Assembly: GCA_903813345.2 (NCBI GenBank) | Contig: CAIIXF020000002.1 | Span: 30,868,926-30,932,925, forward strand | From: Owenia fusiformis | Taxonomy: Eukaryota; Annelida; Polychaeta; Sabellida; Oweniidae | DNA: 64,000 bases | Direction of reading: 5' to 3' | Part shown: piece after piece, positions 54,093-64,000 of the stretch | Position numbering within the stretch: position 1 is the first letter of the stretch | Layout: every line of letters starts with the position of its first letter | Translations under genes and position numbers: made by a program | The notes under the pieces: generated by a model | The model's database searches: none | Told to the model about the DNA's origin: nothing | What the model saw: the letters and a program-made list of their open reading frames with translations, nothing else

Positions 54093-57000
54093 TACACTTG
54101 GTAAAAATGTAAAAATAATATAGAATAAAATGTTTAATATACTGCAAAATAAGTTGCATTAAGAGAGAATCATAGAGAATATTTTTTCCAGTATAATAGG
54201 CAGTTATTTTTTGTATTATAGCGGAAAAAAATATAATACGTATTTTGAAGAATTATTTTTGATTTAATAATATTATTCGTGTATTATTTAAAGGGAACAA
54301 CATATAATACCATATAATATAGAATAATATTTTTGTCAGGAGCAAATAATATGTTGGCATCTGCAATCAAAAACCGATTATACGCGTTTATTTTCGAGCC
54401 GTTAATCCCTAATTATTCAATTCCTATGAAATGAGTTTCATTCATACTTATACTTAAGTAATTAATCCGTTTGTTATGGTTAATGGATTAATCTCTACAG
54501 CCGATGGCTCTAAAAATTCCACAAAAATAATTTGCAGAATAAGTTTTTACATATATATTTGATTGTATAATGTCCCTCATGTTATGATTAACATTGTGTT
54601 AAATTTTTGATTCAATCAATTAATTCATTGTAAAGTTAATTTTTGAATTTTTAATTAATTGGTTTTCCTCACATTTTTATTCCATTGTTTCTCTGTCACA
54701 TTAGGTTTTTGGCAAACAACTCTTAAATCCCCCTCTTACACAGATACAAACAGCCACCTGTATTCACTTTGCCAACAAAAAACAGTCATGACACAGAACT
54801 GCTCAATAATTAATGAACACATTACGCATTCTATACAGAACCATACTTAAGGACCCCCCTCCCCGTGGCCAACGATTCTCTCAAATTCATATAGTTTTTC
54901 AACATTCACATACATGTATTGACATTCCAGAGCAATATAATAAGTCAAACTTTAATCCCTAATTATTCAATTTCTATGATTTGAGTTTTGTTCACACCGA
55001 TAAATAATCTGTTTGTTAGAGTTAATGGATTAATTTCTACAGCCGATGGTTCTAATTTCAACCAAAAAATAATTTGCAAATTTAGTTTTTCATATTTATT
55101 TGATCGTAAAATGTCCCTTATGTTATAATTAACATTGTGTTAAAATTTGGATTTAATTGATTGACTCAATGGAAAGTTAATTTTTAATCAATGGCTTTCC
55201 TCATATTTTTACTCCATTTGGTTTCCTCACAATTTAAATCAATAGTTTCTCTGTCAAATTAAGCTTACAACAAACAAGACTTAAAGCCCTCTCTCACACA
55301 GACACAAACACCTTAATTCACTTCACAAACAACACAAAACATTGATGACACGAAACTGCTATATATCAATACATTACAAATTTGATACAGGTCCATGGCA
55401 AGGAAGGGGGGGGGGTCGTTGGGTTCGAGTAAATCACCCTCCCCCTTGCCAAAATTCTTTCAAAATCCTATTATCAATTGTGAACCCTTGGTATGTTTTG
55501 AAAATTGATCCCATTGGCTAAAACTTATTACAAGCCTGTAATATATTGTATGTTTTGCTCCGATTTTTCTGACAAATCACTGATAATAAATAAGGAAACG
55601 TCCATTAGGTTAACCTATACAAGTGGTGTTAAGCCATGCTAAAACAAAATAAGAACTTGTATTCTCTCACATTTCACAATTCGTGTGTTTTCTGTTATCC
55701 ATATAATATTTGAGATATAAACCGGGGATATCCCGGGAGGGGGGATATAAACATCAGATTAATACATGATGTTATACATTTGTTTCTACTACAATTGGAT
55801 CATTTCTTTTTATTACAACTTTCTTTGTTTTCCATTTCCAAATATATATATTCAAAAGGTGCGAGATTCGGTATGTTTAGTTGTTTGATAATGAAAATAA
55901 AGAAGTGGGCACAATTTACATTTATTCCTAATGTTTCATCTGACAAAGCAATAATTACGCTTTGAGCAAATTGGTGCATGGTAGAACAAACTGATGTAAA
56001 TAACATATTGACATACAGCATGTCAGAGCAATATGATAAGTAAAATGTTAATCCCTAATTATTTAATTTCTTTAATATGAGCTTCATTAACACTGACAAC
56101 TAATCCGTTTGTTAGAGGCAATGGATTAATTTCCTACAGCCAACAGTTCTGAGTTCCACAAAAAAATTATTTGAAAATTAAGTTTTTCATATTTATTTGA
56201 TTGTATAATGCCCCTTATGTTATGATTAACATTGTGTTAAAATTTGGATTTAATTGATTGACTCAATGGAAAGTTAAGTTTTAATCAATGGGTTTCCACT
56301 CCATTGTTTCTCTGCCACATTAAGTTTACAACAAACAGCATTTAAGGCCCCCTCTTACACAGAGTGAGACACAAACAACCACCTGTATTCACTTTGCCAA
56401 CCACAAAAATAGTCTTGACACAGAACTGCTCAATTTGTCAGTTAAATACAAGTACATTACGCATTTTATACAGGCCCGTACCTATCGAGTAACGATCCCC
56501 TCCCCTTGGCCAACAATTCTTTCAAAATCATGCAGATTTTCACCATTCACATACATGTATTGATGTCAGAGCAATATAAGTAATACCTTAATCCCTAAGA
56601 TTTTTTCAATTTCTATGAAATGAGTTTTGTTCACTGATAGCTAATCCGTTTGTTAGAGTTAATGGATTAATATCTAGAACTGATTCTTCTAATTTCCACA
56701 AAAAATAATAATTTGCAAATTAAGTTTTTCATATTTATTTGATGGTATAGTGTCCCTCTTTCTATGATTAACATTGTGTTAAAATTTGGATTGAATTGAT
56801 AAACTCATCGGAAAGTTAATTTTTTGATTTTCAATTGATGACTTTTCTTCACATGTTTACTCCATTGTTAACATTAATTTTAATCAAATTAAATTGATTA
56901 ATTTCTTCTTAATATTTATTTTGTAAATATGTTTCAAATAGAAATAGAACAATCAAAATAAAATGTATGTGTGACATTTGTAAGTAATGGAGATGAGAAG

Positions 57001-57436
57001 GCTAGAACGGTTAATCCTATTAACTGCCATGCTGTGCATTCTTTGTTTTGTTTGGTTAAGTAATTAACCAGATGGATTGTACATCAAGTTGGGCGAGAAT
57101 AATCGCGTATAATATTTTTTAACAACCCAAATAATACAACATAATTTGATATATTCTGTTCAGATTGGAAAATACAAGAAAATAGTATTTTTTAGAATAG
57201 AAAAAAATTCTAAATAAACTGCAATCATCATATTTGGATCTCGCTTATTTCTAATTATATTATATTAATCTCTATATAATACAGTATATTTTGCTGATTA
57301 TATTTTTTTCCTTCATAATATAATATAATAATTACAATACTGAATGGAAATACTGTATTATTACGCATCTTTTTACACAAATATCCGAAAATAAAACATA
57401 TTTTTATATATTATTTTATTGATTTCACCAAGTGGT
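54091..57436. mobile_element. 3.3-kb AT-rich element with diverged terminal inverted repeats
   Basis: The left end TACACTTGGTAAAAATG is mirrored by CATTTTT-type sequence and CACCAAGTGGTA at 57426-57437. Both sides continue with ATAATAT-rich DNA containing GGAAAAAAATATAATA or its complement. The inside is largely a tandem array. No transposase. Confidence 0.55.
54400..56900 (+). repeat. Tandem array of about 548 bp
   Basis: TTAATCCCTAA starts units at 54402, 54952, 56048 and 56588. The double-length step suggests one position (near 55500) replaced by other sequence. Units share CTACAGCCGATGG, TAATCCGTTTGTTA, TTATGATTAACATTGTGTTAA and CATTCACATACATGTATTGA. Confidence 0.85.
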
Positions 57437-57439
57437 AGA

Positions 57440-58075
57440 TTCATGTTTTAATTTTAGGGGGATTCAAATAACCGAACTATAACATATCGTTTAGGCAGAT
57501 GAGGTTTATCACATTTATCAAATCTCTGTTCGGTCTTCTTAAGCATATTTAACAACACTTTTCATATTATTGGTTTCTTATTGAATTAAATGAGGACAGG
57601 AAACTCAATTTGACCAAACATTTTTGATACATATTCCCATTCTGTTTTGAATAAGTAACCCAAGTATAAATTTAGACATTATTTATCAGAATTCATTATT
57701 ATTGGGATAATTAAATCATAACAGATTTAAAGTCATAAGTATTATATGTAAAATATAGGAAATACATAATCTAGCGGATATCAATCCAGGTCATATTTTT
57801 CAGTCATGATGTACAATGCAAGTATTACTGTAAATAAAATAGAGTTTTATTGTTTGTAAATAGTTTTTTTGTTGTTTGCAAATACTGTAGTTGAAGTAAT
57901 GATATTGAGCAAATTATTTTGTTCTTATAACAGTATCCAGTGTAGGTATGCGCATATTTTTAAGCATTGGCACTGAACCTTATTTAGGTATTGTCCAATT
58001 TCCTTTGTTCTGGCTGACACCACCTATTATTCAATTCACTCCAGTACAGGGCTGATATTTTACTAGTCTGAGTTT
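57440..58075. other. No gene seen
   Basis: AT-rich sequence between the 3.3-kb element and a decayed coding stretch. Confidence 0.35.
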
Positions 58076-58081
58076 CAACAG

Positions 58082-58800
58082 GGCAAACAGCAAATTTGGC
58101 AAGGTGGGCAACAATGGCAAATGCAAGTCCCTATGTTTGGAGCAGCATTCCTTAAATATCAACAAAGTTATTTCCCTTGTCAACAGGGTGGGGGAAGGAC
58201 AAATATGCTTGTTCACTCATAATGCAAACACTTTGGTTTCATTAACAGGATTTTTAAATCAACCAAACTTTCCTGTGAAATGTGAAATTGATATAAAAAA
58301 GAAAGGAAAGATCTAGCTATCAGCCCTCTAACTGAAGTCCAGGAGAACTTGAAGATTTCAGAAAATGGAAATGGCAAAGTTCCTGAAAGATGATGAGACA
58401 TCAGAGTCCGAAAATATTCACATGTAGAAACTGTAAAAAGATCTACATGGAAAAAAGGACTAACTGGCTCACATTTCTAAATGTACAGAATGAATTGCTA
58501 GATATCTATGCAAGAAAGGATGTGAGTTCAAAGCTCTTATATGGATCAAAGACCATGAAAAGAACCATGTGTCAGAAATGGAAAACGCCATACTAGCCTC
58601 AACCAACTCTGTAATTCTTAACCCAGATTTTGAGAGATTGGGCCAAAGTCAAATACAATACAATACAAATGTACTCATTGCCTCACATCATTTAATAGCT
58701 ATCCTCATTTTAAACTTTTCTTCGATTGCCTTGGACCTGCTGTTTATGAACTTGAACAAAAAACAAAGTAATAATGTGTGTGTAATGATATACATGTAAT
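58082..58800 (+). pseudogene. Decayed coding stretch: Gln-rich start, zinc-finger-like end
   Basis: After a plausible acceptor (GAGTTTCAACAG) a frame of 46 codons is rich in Gln, Trp and Gly (GKQQIWQGGQQWQMQVPMFG). Protein-like text continues across several frames (LAISPLTEVQENLKISENG, then FTCRNCKKIY and, frameshifted, LCKKGC with DHEKNH). The Cys/His spacing hints at two degenerate zinc fingers. No family is certain. Probably a dead gene copy or mobile-element protein. Confidence 0.3.
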
Positions 58801-58955
58801 GTGTGAACAATCCCCGGGATTGTCATGATTGTTATTTGATAAACACATTTCGTCCAGTACATACATCCGGGTTAAGAGAGTGAAAATAAATGCCATTACA
58901 AATTGAACTCAAAGTTTTATGTCTGATCGTTATTGAACTAAATGATCAGTTCGCA
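58796..58955 (+). repeat. Probable 5' long terminal repeat (start uncertain)
   Basis: The right limit is set by the adjacent primer-binding site; the segment ends in CA, as LTRs do. An AATAAA lies at about 58886. The left limit is a guess at a TGTAATG. No 3' copy is in the window to confirm it. Confidence 0.4.
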
Positions 58956-58972
58956 TGGTGTCAGATTAATGG
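58956..58972 (+). other. Primer-binding site, tRNA-Leu type
   Basis: TGGTGTCAGATTAATGG begins like the complement of a CCA-tailed tRNA-Leu 3' end (TGGTGTCAG...). It lies 339 bases before gag, the usual place for reverse-transcription priming. Confidence 0.6.
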
Positions 58973-59310
58973 ATTCAGTCGTCAGAGGATAGAACTATCT
59001 ATCAAGATCTCGTAGGCTTTAGGATAAAAGCTGAAAAGCACTGACGGAGAAGAAATTAGGGACTCAAGACTGAGAATTCACAGATATTCCAACGGAAAAT
59101 TCCCAAAAACTGTCGTACAACGTCACACGTGAACTACTCGTGATAGTACTTCGCGGAGAGGAAGTGAACAAGGAATCTTATGCTTCGCGGATCACTGGAT
59201 TTACATTTTGGAACCAGTTTACAGTTTAGCGGTGATATATTGCATTGCAAGTAGACTATATGACTATACTACATTTATATACAACGGTAGTGTTAATATT
59301 TCTAGTGATC

Positions 59311-60281
59311 ATGGCTAAGTTTTCACCACCTTCAGAATTTAAGTTCGACAGACCAGCAGAATGGCCAGCTTGGAGAGATAGATTCATAACATTCCGCCAA
59401 GCTTCAAAACTCCAGAAAGAGGATGAGGTAACACAAATTGCTCAATTATTATACACTATGGGGCCACAAGCAAATATTATTTACAAATCGTTTCAATTTG
59501 CTGAACCTGTAGAGCCTGTTGAGGGTGCGGAAGCATCACAGCCTCAAGGTGATTTACGCACATATGATAATGTTTTGAAGCGATTTAATGACTACTTTAT
59601 ACCCAAGGTGAACGTGATACATGAACGCAAAACATTCGGATTGCGCTCTTGGGATAGGAATAATGAAAGCATTGAAACATTCATTGAGAGCTTGTATGAA
59701 CTAAGCGAGCACTGTGAATATGAAAACAGAGATGAACAGATTAGGGATAGGTAATTCTGAATGTCGAAGATGAATTTCTCTCGGAGAAACTGCAGACATT
59801 GGCGATGGATAACCCCCTGACTCTTTCAAGAATAATCGAAATAGTTCGTTCTCATGAATTGATTAAGGGACAATCCAAGAAACCTACTCCTGAAAATAAT
59901 GTAGACCGTCTCAGCTATGGCAGCCGTAGGAGCAGAGCCAAACCAAGGTCCAATCAGAAACAGCCAACAAACAATGATGACAAATCAAGATCATCAAAGA
60001 AATGTTCCAGATGCGGCTACAATCATTATGATGGAAAATCTTGCCCAGCACAAGGCAAAATCTGTAATAAGTGCAAAAAGAAAAATCATTTTTCTTCAGT
60101 GTGTAAAAGCAAAAGCAGCCATGTTCAAGGTGTCAGTGTTGAAGCTTACGATGTAGATCAGTCTGAGCATGATGATTCTTCTGAATTTTTCATTGGAGAA
60201 ATATCTGATAATTCACATATGCAAAGTCATGAGCCTCCTTGGCGTGTTCAACTTCCAATACATGATCGACACCGGGGCTGA
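59311..60281 (+). pseudogene. Ty3/gypsy gag, frameshifted
   Basis: Starts at MAKFSPPSEFKFDRPAEWPA, a typical gag opening in Mag-like Ty3/gypsy elements. An in-frame upstream ATG at 59245 adds 22 hydrophobic residues, which I consider less likely to belong. A frameshift near 59750 breaks the capsid part; the second piece resumes at NVEDEFLSEKLQ. Two zinc knuckles follow (about 60003-60107): one with C-x2-C-x3-H-x5-C spacing, one canonical C-x2-C-x4-H-x4-C. These bind element RNA. The gag frame ends at 60281, overlapping protease in another frame. Confidence 0.88.
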
Positions 60282-60511
60282 TATAAATGTAATATCAAAT
60301 GATTCATATGAGAGGTTGTCTCCAAGGCCAAAGTTGACCAAGTTCAACGGCATAATAAAGACTGTGGGAGGTAGTGTGTCTTCAAAGGGATCCTTTATAG
60401 CTAAAAGCTCTTTGAATGGTAAAAGGTTCTCTATGAGGCTGTACGTGGTTGAATGAAAGTCAGATAATCTTTTGAGCAGAAATTCGTCAAAGAATTTGAA
60501 TCTGATTTAGT
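60225..60511 (+). pseudogene. Ty3/gypsy protease region, broken
   Basis: An aspartic-protease active site, IDTGAD, lies at 60265-60282 (DTGA at 60268-60279), with NVISNDSYERL after it. The frame stops at 60456 and shifts to SDNLLSRN, the usual end of this region. A piggyBac-like element then interrupts it. It would process the polyprotein if intact. Confidence 0.8.
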
Positions 60512-60515
60512 TTAA

Positions 60516-61208
60516 CCTTTAGCGTGCTGCCGGCGGACTCGTCCGCCGAGACTAAAATGTCTCTCACAACTGCCGGCGGACCCGTACGCCCGATTTCAAA
60601 CTTTTAAAAACTTTACTTTTTCGCGCCATTCGTATTGTCCAATTAGATTGCCCGATTTATTCAGTGCCTAACATGACTTCCTGTTGACCTAGAAATGCGA
60701 TATTTCGAAAAATAATTCTCAATTCAACAATTTAAACAGTGTTTAAGTCGTTTTTAGTGAACGAATCGTACAAAATGGTGGACAAATACGATCACAACGA
60801 AAATGTGGAGGAAATGGATTACGATTTCGAGCTCTTTAGGCTCTTGGAAGCCGATAACGGTCATCGAAAATAGAAGCTAGAATATTTTCTGAATTGAAAA
60901 ATTGAACATTTGATCGCTGCAAATTCAGATTTGGATTCTGACCAGACGAAGAGGCGGAGCGGCGGATTCCGGAGGAGTATTCATGGTATATTTATGCCCA
61001 GTCGTGTTAATGTACGAAAAAATTCATGAGAACATTTTTTTCATGAGCCAGGCCACTGTGTCTTCCCTTTGTGAAAATTTTATCCAGATTCATTCAGTAG
61101 TTATTGAGATATTAATTATTTAGTCCAGGCATATCATTTTTTGCACTCTTTGAAAAATAAGCCAGTTGCGTGGGATATATTTGCTGAAATAAGGCAGCAT
61201 GGTAAAGG
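60516..61208 (+). mobile_element. piggyBac-like non-autonomous element inserted in the retrotransposon
   Basis: TTAA flanks both sides (60512-60515 and 61209-61212), the target duplication of piggyBac elements. The ends CCTTTAGCGTGCTGCC and (complement of the right end) CCTTTACCATGCTGCC match at 14 of 16 bases. The left side has a subterminal CGGCGGACTCGTCCGCCG palindrome. Inside, an ATG at 60775 opens only 32 codons (MVDKYDHNENVEEMDYDFEL), acidic as at the start of piggyBac transposases, ending at 60873. The 693 bp is far too short for a transposase gene. Confidence 0.88.
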
Positions 61209-62427
61209 TTAATGAAGCCCAAGGCAATATTGAACAAAGTCACACTCCCAGTAACACAGTGTCAAATCTCAATGTATCTGACAGAGCTCAACCAGGTACT
61301 ATATCTAGTAACAAAGTTACTCAAAGTATACATGATATTGATAAGGTTACTCAGGGTACACAAAGGTCAGGTCACAATGATATTGATAAGATTGTCCATG
61401 ACCCAGATTTATATGGTGAGGTTGGCAATATGAAATTCCCCCAGTGAAAATAAAAATCAAAGATGATGCTACCCCATATAGTATAAATGTGCCACGACGC
61501 GTACCATTTCCACTGATGAAAAAATTACGCGAAACTCTTGACCTAATGAAAAAACTTGAAATAATTGCCCCAGTGCGAGAACCAACAGAATGGTGTTCAC
61601 CAATGGTTCCGGTACTTTCTAAGTCAGGTAAGCTGCGGATAACAGTTGACTATAGACGGCTAAATGAATCAATATGTCGCGAAAGATATATGCTTCCTAC
61701 AGTAGACACTATTCTGCAGAAGTTAACAGGTAGTAAAGTATTTACTTCATTAGACGCGACCAGCGGCTTCTATCAGATGCCCTTGTCTGAAGAGAGCCAA
61801 TACTTGACAACTTTTATCACGCCATACGGTAGGTACGTTTTCAGAAAGCTACCTCAGGGAATTTCGATCGCTCCAGAAATTTTTCAGAGAGAGATGTCAA
61901 ATATTCTGGATGGTATCCCAGGCGTTGCAGTTTTCATGGACGATATAATTGTCCATGGTGATTCTGAAAAATCGCACAATGAAAACCTTGAGAAAGTTCT
62001 AAAGAGACTAAAATCAAGAGGAGTCAAACTCAATAAGAACAAATGTAACTTCAAGAAAACGGAGTTAGCTTTTCTAGGCTACTGCGTTTCAGATCGAGGC
62101 ATCAAGCCCGATCCAGACAAAGTTGAAGCTATTTTGCAAATGGAAGCGCCTGCGAATGTCGAGCAATTGCGCCGGTTTTTAGGCATGGTGAACTGGCTTT
62201 GCCGCTTTGTACCAAACTTGTCAACCATTCTAAGTCCATTGAATATGCTTCTCCGGAAAGAGTCAGCCTGGACTTGGGATGAAGCTCAGAGGAGTGCTTT
62301 CAACTTGATAAAGGAGAAAGTAAGTAGCTCACCAACTTTGAAATTTTACGATATCTCCAAAGAAACGAGAGTCTCTGCAGATTCTAGTTCCTTTGGACTC
62401 GGGAGGTGTTTTGGAACAGAAACATAA
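61199..62427 (+). pseudogene. Ty3/gypsy reverse transcriptase
   Basis: The linker (61209-61440) ends in a YGEVGNMKFP stretch. The RT core (61444 on) shows PRRVPFPLMKKL, EWCSPMVPV-SG-LRITVDYRRLN, FTSLDATSGFYQMPL, the catalytic FMDD at 61933-61944, and FLGYCVSD. It copies element RNA into DNA. A one-base shift near 62395-62410 separates RT from RNase H. A stop also splits the linker from RT at 61445. RT is otherwise well preserved, suggesting a fairly young insertion. Confidence 0.92.
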
Positions 62428-63346
62428 AGATGAGTGGTTTCCTGTACATTATTGTTCCCGGACACTCAATAATGCAGAGAAACACTATGCCCAAATTGAA
62501 AAAGAATTATTGGCTAGTACGTGGGCCTGTGAAAAGTTTAGTCAGTATCTAGTCGGGTTAGAGTCATTTAGGCTAATAACTGATCATAAACCTCTAGTTC
62601 CCTTGATAAACCAAAAGAGTCTTGATCAAGCCCCCATTAGATGCCAGCGTTTACTCATTCACTTGATGAGATTCAACTGCAAAGCTGAGTATAGACCAGG
62701 GAAGACTCTTATCATATCTGATACACTGTCCAGAGCCCCAGTAACATCCACCATAAATGAAACAGTGGATAGCGTAGCCCAACATGAAGATTTTGTCATT
62801 GAAAATTTGCCTGTTTCAAAGTCACGCTTAGACAAAATACGCGATGCTTCACAGGTAGATAAACAAATCTCAAAAGTCATAGAATATGTTATTGAGGGTT
62901 GGCCAACATACTACAAAGATGTTGACAAAGTAGCAAAGCAATTTTATGACTTAAAAGGAAGTCTCAGTGTTGTGAATGGTATTTTAATGTATGAAAATCG
63001 TATCGTGATTCCGATGTCAATGAGAAATAACATACTCGATACCATACATGAAGGTCATTTTGGTGTAGAGAAATGTCGCGAGCGAGCGAATACATCCGTA
63101 TTTTGGCCCGGCATTACCAAACAGATCAAAGAATTAGTAGAAAATTGTTCTCACTGCCAAGAGAAGAAAGCTACAAATCGTTCTGAACCGATGATTAGTT
63201 CCATATTACCAGATAGACCTTGGCATAAAATAGCGACAGACCTATTTGAAGCAGCAAAGAAGCATTATATGGTAGTCGTAGATTATTATTCTCGTTATTT
63301 AGAGATAGCACATCTTGCCCAAAATACCACCTGCGAGCAAGTATGA
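62393..63346 (+). pseudogene. Ty3/gypsy RNase H and N-terminal part of integrase, truncated
   Basis: RNase H signatures: HYCSRTLNNAEKHYAQIEKE, LITDHKPL and YRPGKTLIISDTLSRAP. The integrase zinc-binding segment follows (HEGHFGVEKC, VFWPGI, NCSHCQ), then the start of the catalytic core (WHKIATDLFE, VVDYYSRYLEI) with its first Asp residues. The core stops near 63346, where the sequence jumps back to the RT start, so the rest of integrase and the 3' LTR are missing here. Confidence 0.9.
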
Positions 63347-63352
63347 GGTTAT

Positions 63353-64000
63353 GAGGTTGGCAATATGAAATTCCCCCAGTGAAAATAAAAATCAAAGATG
63401 ATGCTACCCCATATAGTATAAATGTGCCACGACGCGTACCATTTCCATTGATGAAAAAATTACGCGAAACTCTTGACCTAATGAAAAAACTTGAAATCAT
63501 TGCCCCAGTGCGAGAACCAACAGAATGGTGTTCACCAATGGTTCCGGTACTTTCTAAGTCAGGTAAGCTGCGGATAACAGTTGACTATAGACGGCTAAAT
63601 GAATCAATATGTCGCGAAAGATATATGCTTCCTACAGTAGACACTATTCTGCAGAAGTTAACAGGTAGTAAAGTATTTACTTCATTAGACGCGACCAGCG
63701 GCTTCTATCAGATGCCCTTGTCTGAAGAGAGCCAATACTTGACAACTTTTATCACGCCATACGGTAGGTACGTTTTCAGAAAGCTACCTCAGGGAATTTC
63801 GATCGCTCCGGAAATTTTTCAGAGAGAGATGTCAAATATTCTGAATGGTATCCCAGGCGTTGCAGTTTTCATGGACGATATAATTGTCCATGGTGATTCT
63901 GAAAAATCGCACAATGAAAACCTTGAGAAAGTTCTAAAGAGACTAAAATCAAGAGGAGTCAAACTCAATAAGAACAAATGTAACTTCAAGAAAACGGAGT
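63353..64000 (+). pseudogene. Second copy of the reverse-transcriptase region (partial, runs off the window)
   Basis: 63353-64000 repeats 61418-62065 at a constant offset of 1935 bases. I count four substitutions by eye. The junction is marked by a doubled ATGAGGTT at 63344-63358. The copy contains the same PRRVPFPL, TVDYRRLN and FMDD motifs. It is either a tandem duplication within the element or an assembly effect. Confidence 0.93.

Noticed and set aside
58104-58316. An intact 70-residue protein
   Set aside because: The better reading uses another frame after a splice-like site at 58081; protein-like text jumps frames several times downstream, which indicates a decayed copy.

Overview
This window is AT-rich nuclear DNA from an invertebrate animal, probably marine and bilaterian. 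The evidence is GT-AG introns in consistent phase, a laminin/netrin-type extracellular gene, a claudin/PMP22-type membrane gene, a Golgi-type sulfotransferase, and a heavy load of Tc1, piggyBac-like, Ty3/gypsy, SINE and inverted-repeat elements. I cannot name the phylum from sequence alone. No bacterial operons, rRNA genes or CRISPR arrays were seen.

Region 1 (about 1.7-31.3 kb, + strand) is one gene that I reconstruct as 12 phase-consistent exons encoding about 633 residues. The order is signal peptide, laminin N-terminal domain of gamma type, three laminin EGF-like modules, a fourth module cut short, and a basic C-terminal region of about 155 residues that I do not recognise. Size and layout resemble netrins, but the C-terminus lacks the cysteines of a netrin NTR module. 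A single-exon claudin/PMP22-like gene (17601-18251) lies on the same strand inside intron 7. The introns are full of mobile DNA: foldback elements in intron 1, a terminal-inverted-repeat element carrying a 360-bp tandem array in intron 2, and three inverted-repeat elements nested inside one another in intron 7.

Region 2 (31.3-39.4 kb) holds a foldback element, a 2.1-kb inverted-repeat element rich in a TACCG-plus-A motif, and a single-exon sulfotransferase-like gene on the minus strand (37935-38837).

Region 3 (39.4-58.8 kb) is mostly repeats. It contains a TATA box directly followed by related 90-bp and 100-bp satellites, a tandem array of tRNA-like units, a broken Tc1 (DD34E) transposase gene with an internal 30-bp triplication, a tRNA-derived SINE, several minisatellites, and a 3.3-kb inverted-repeat element with about 548-bp internal repeats. 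A few weak candidate exons or decayed coding pieces (39495-39730, 50023-50193, 51829-52606, 58082-58800) hint at a further gene or pseudogenes.

Region 4 (58.9-64.0 kb) is a broken Ty3/gypsy retrotransposon. It has a tRNA-Leu-type primer site, gag with two zinc knuckles, protease, reverse transcriptase, RNase H and part of an integrase. A 693-bp piggyBac-like element with TTAA duplications interrupts it. Its integrase stops abruptly at the start of a near-identical second copy of the reverse-transcriptase region, which runs off the window.
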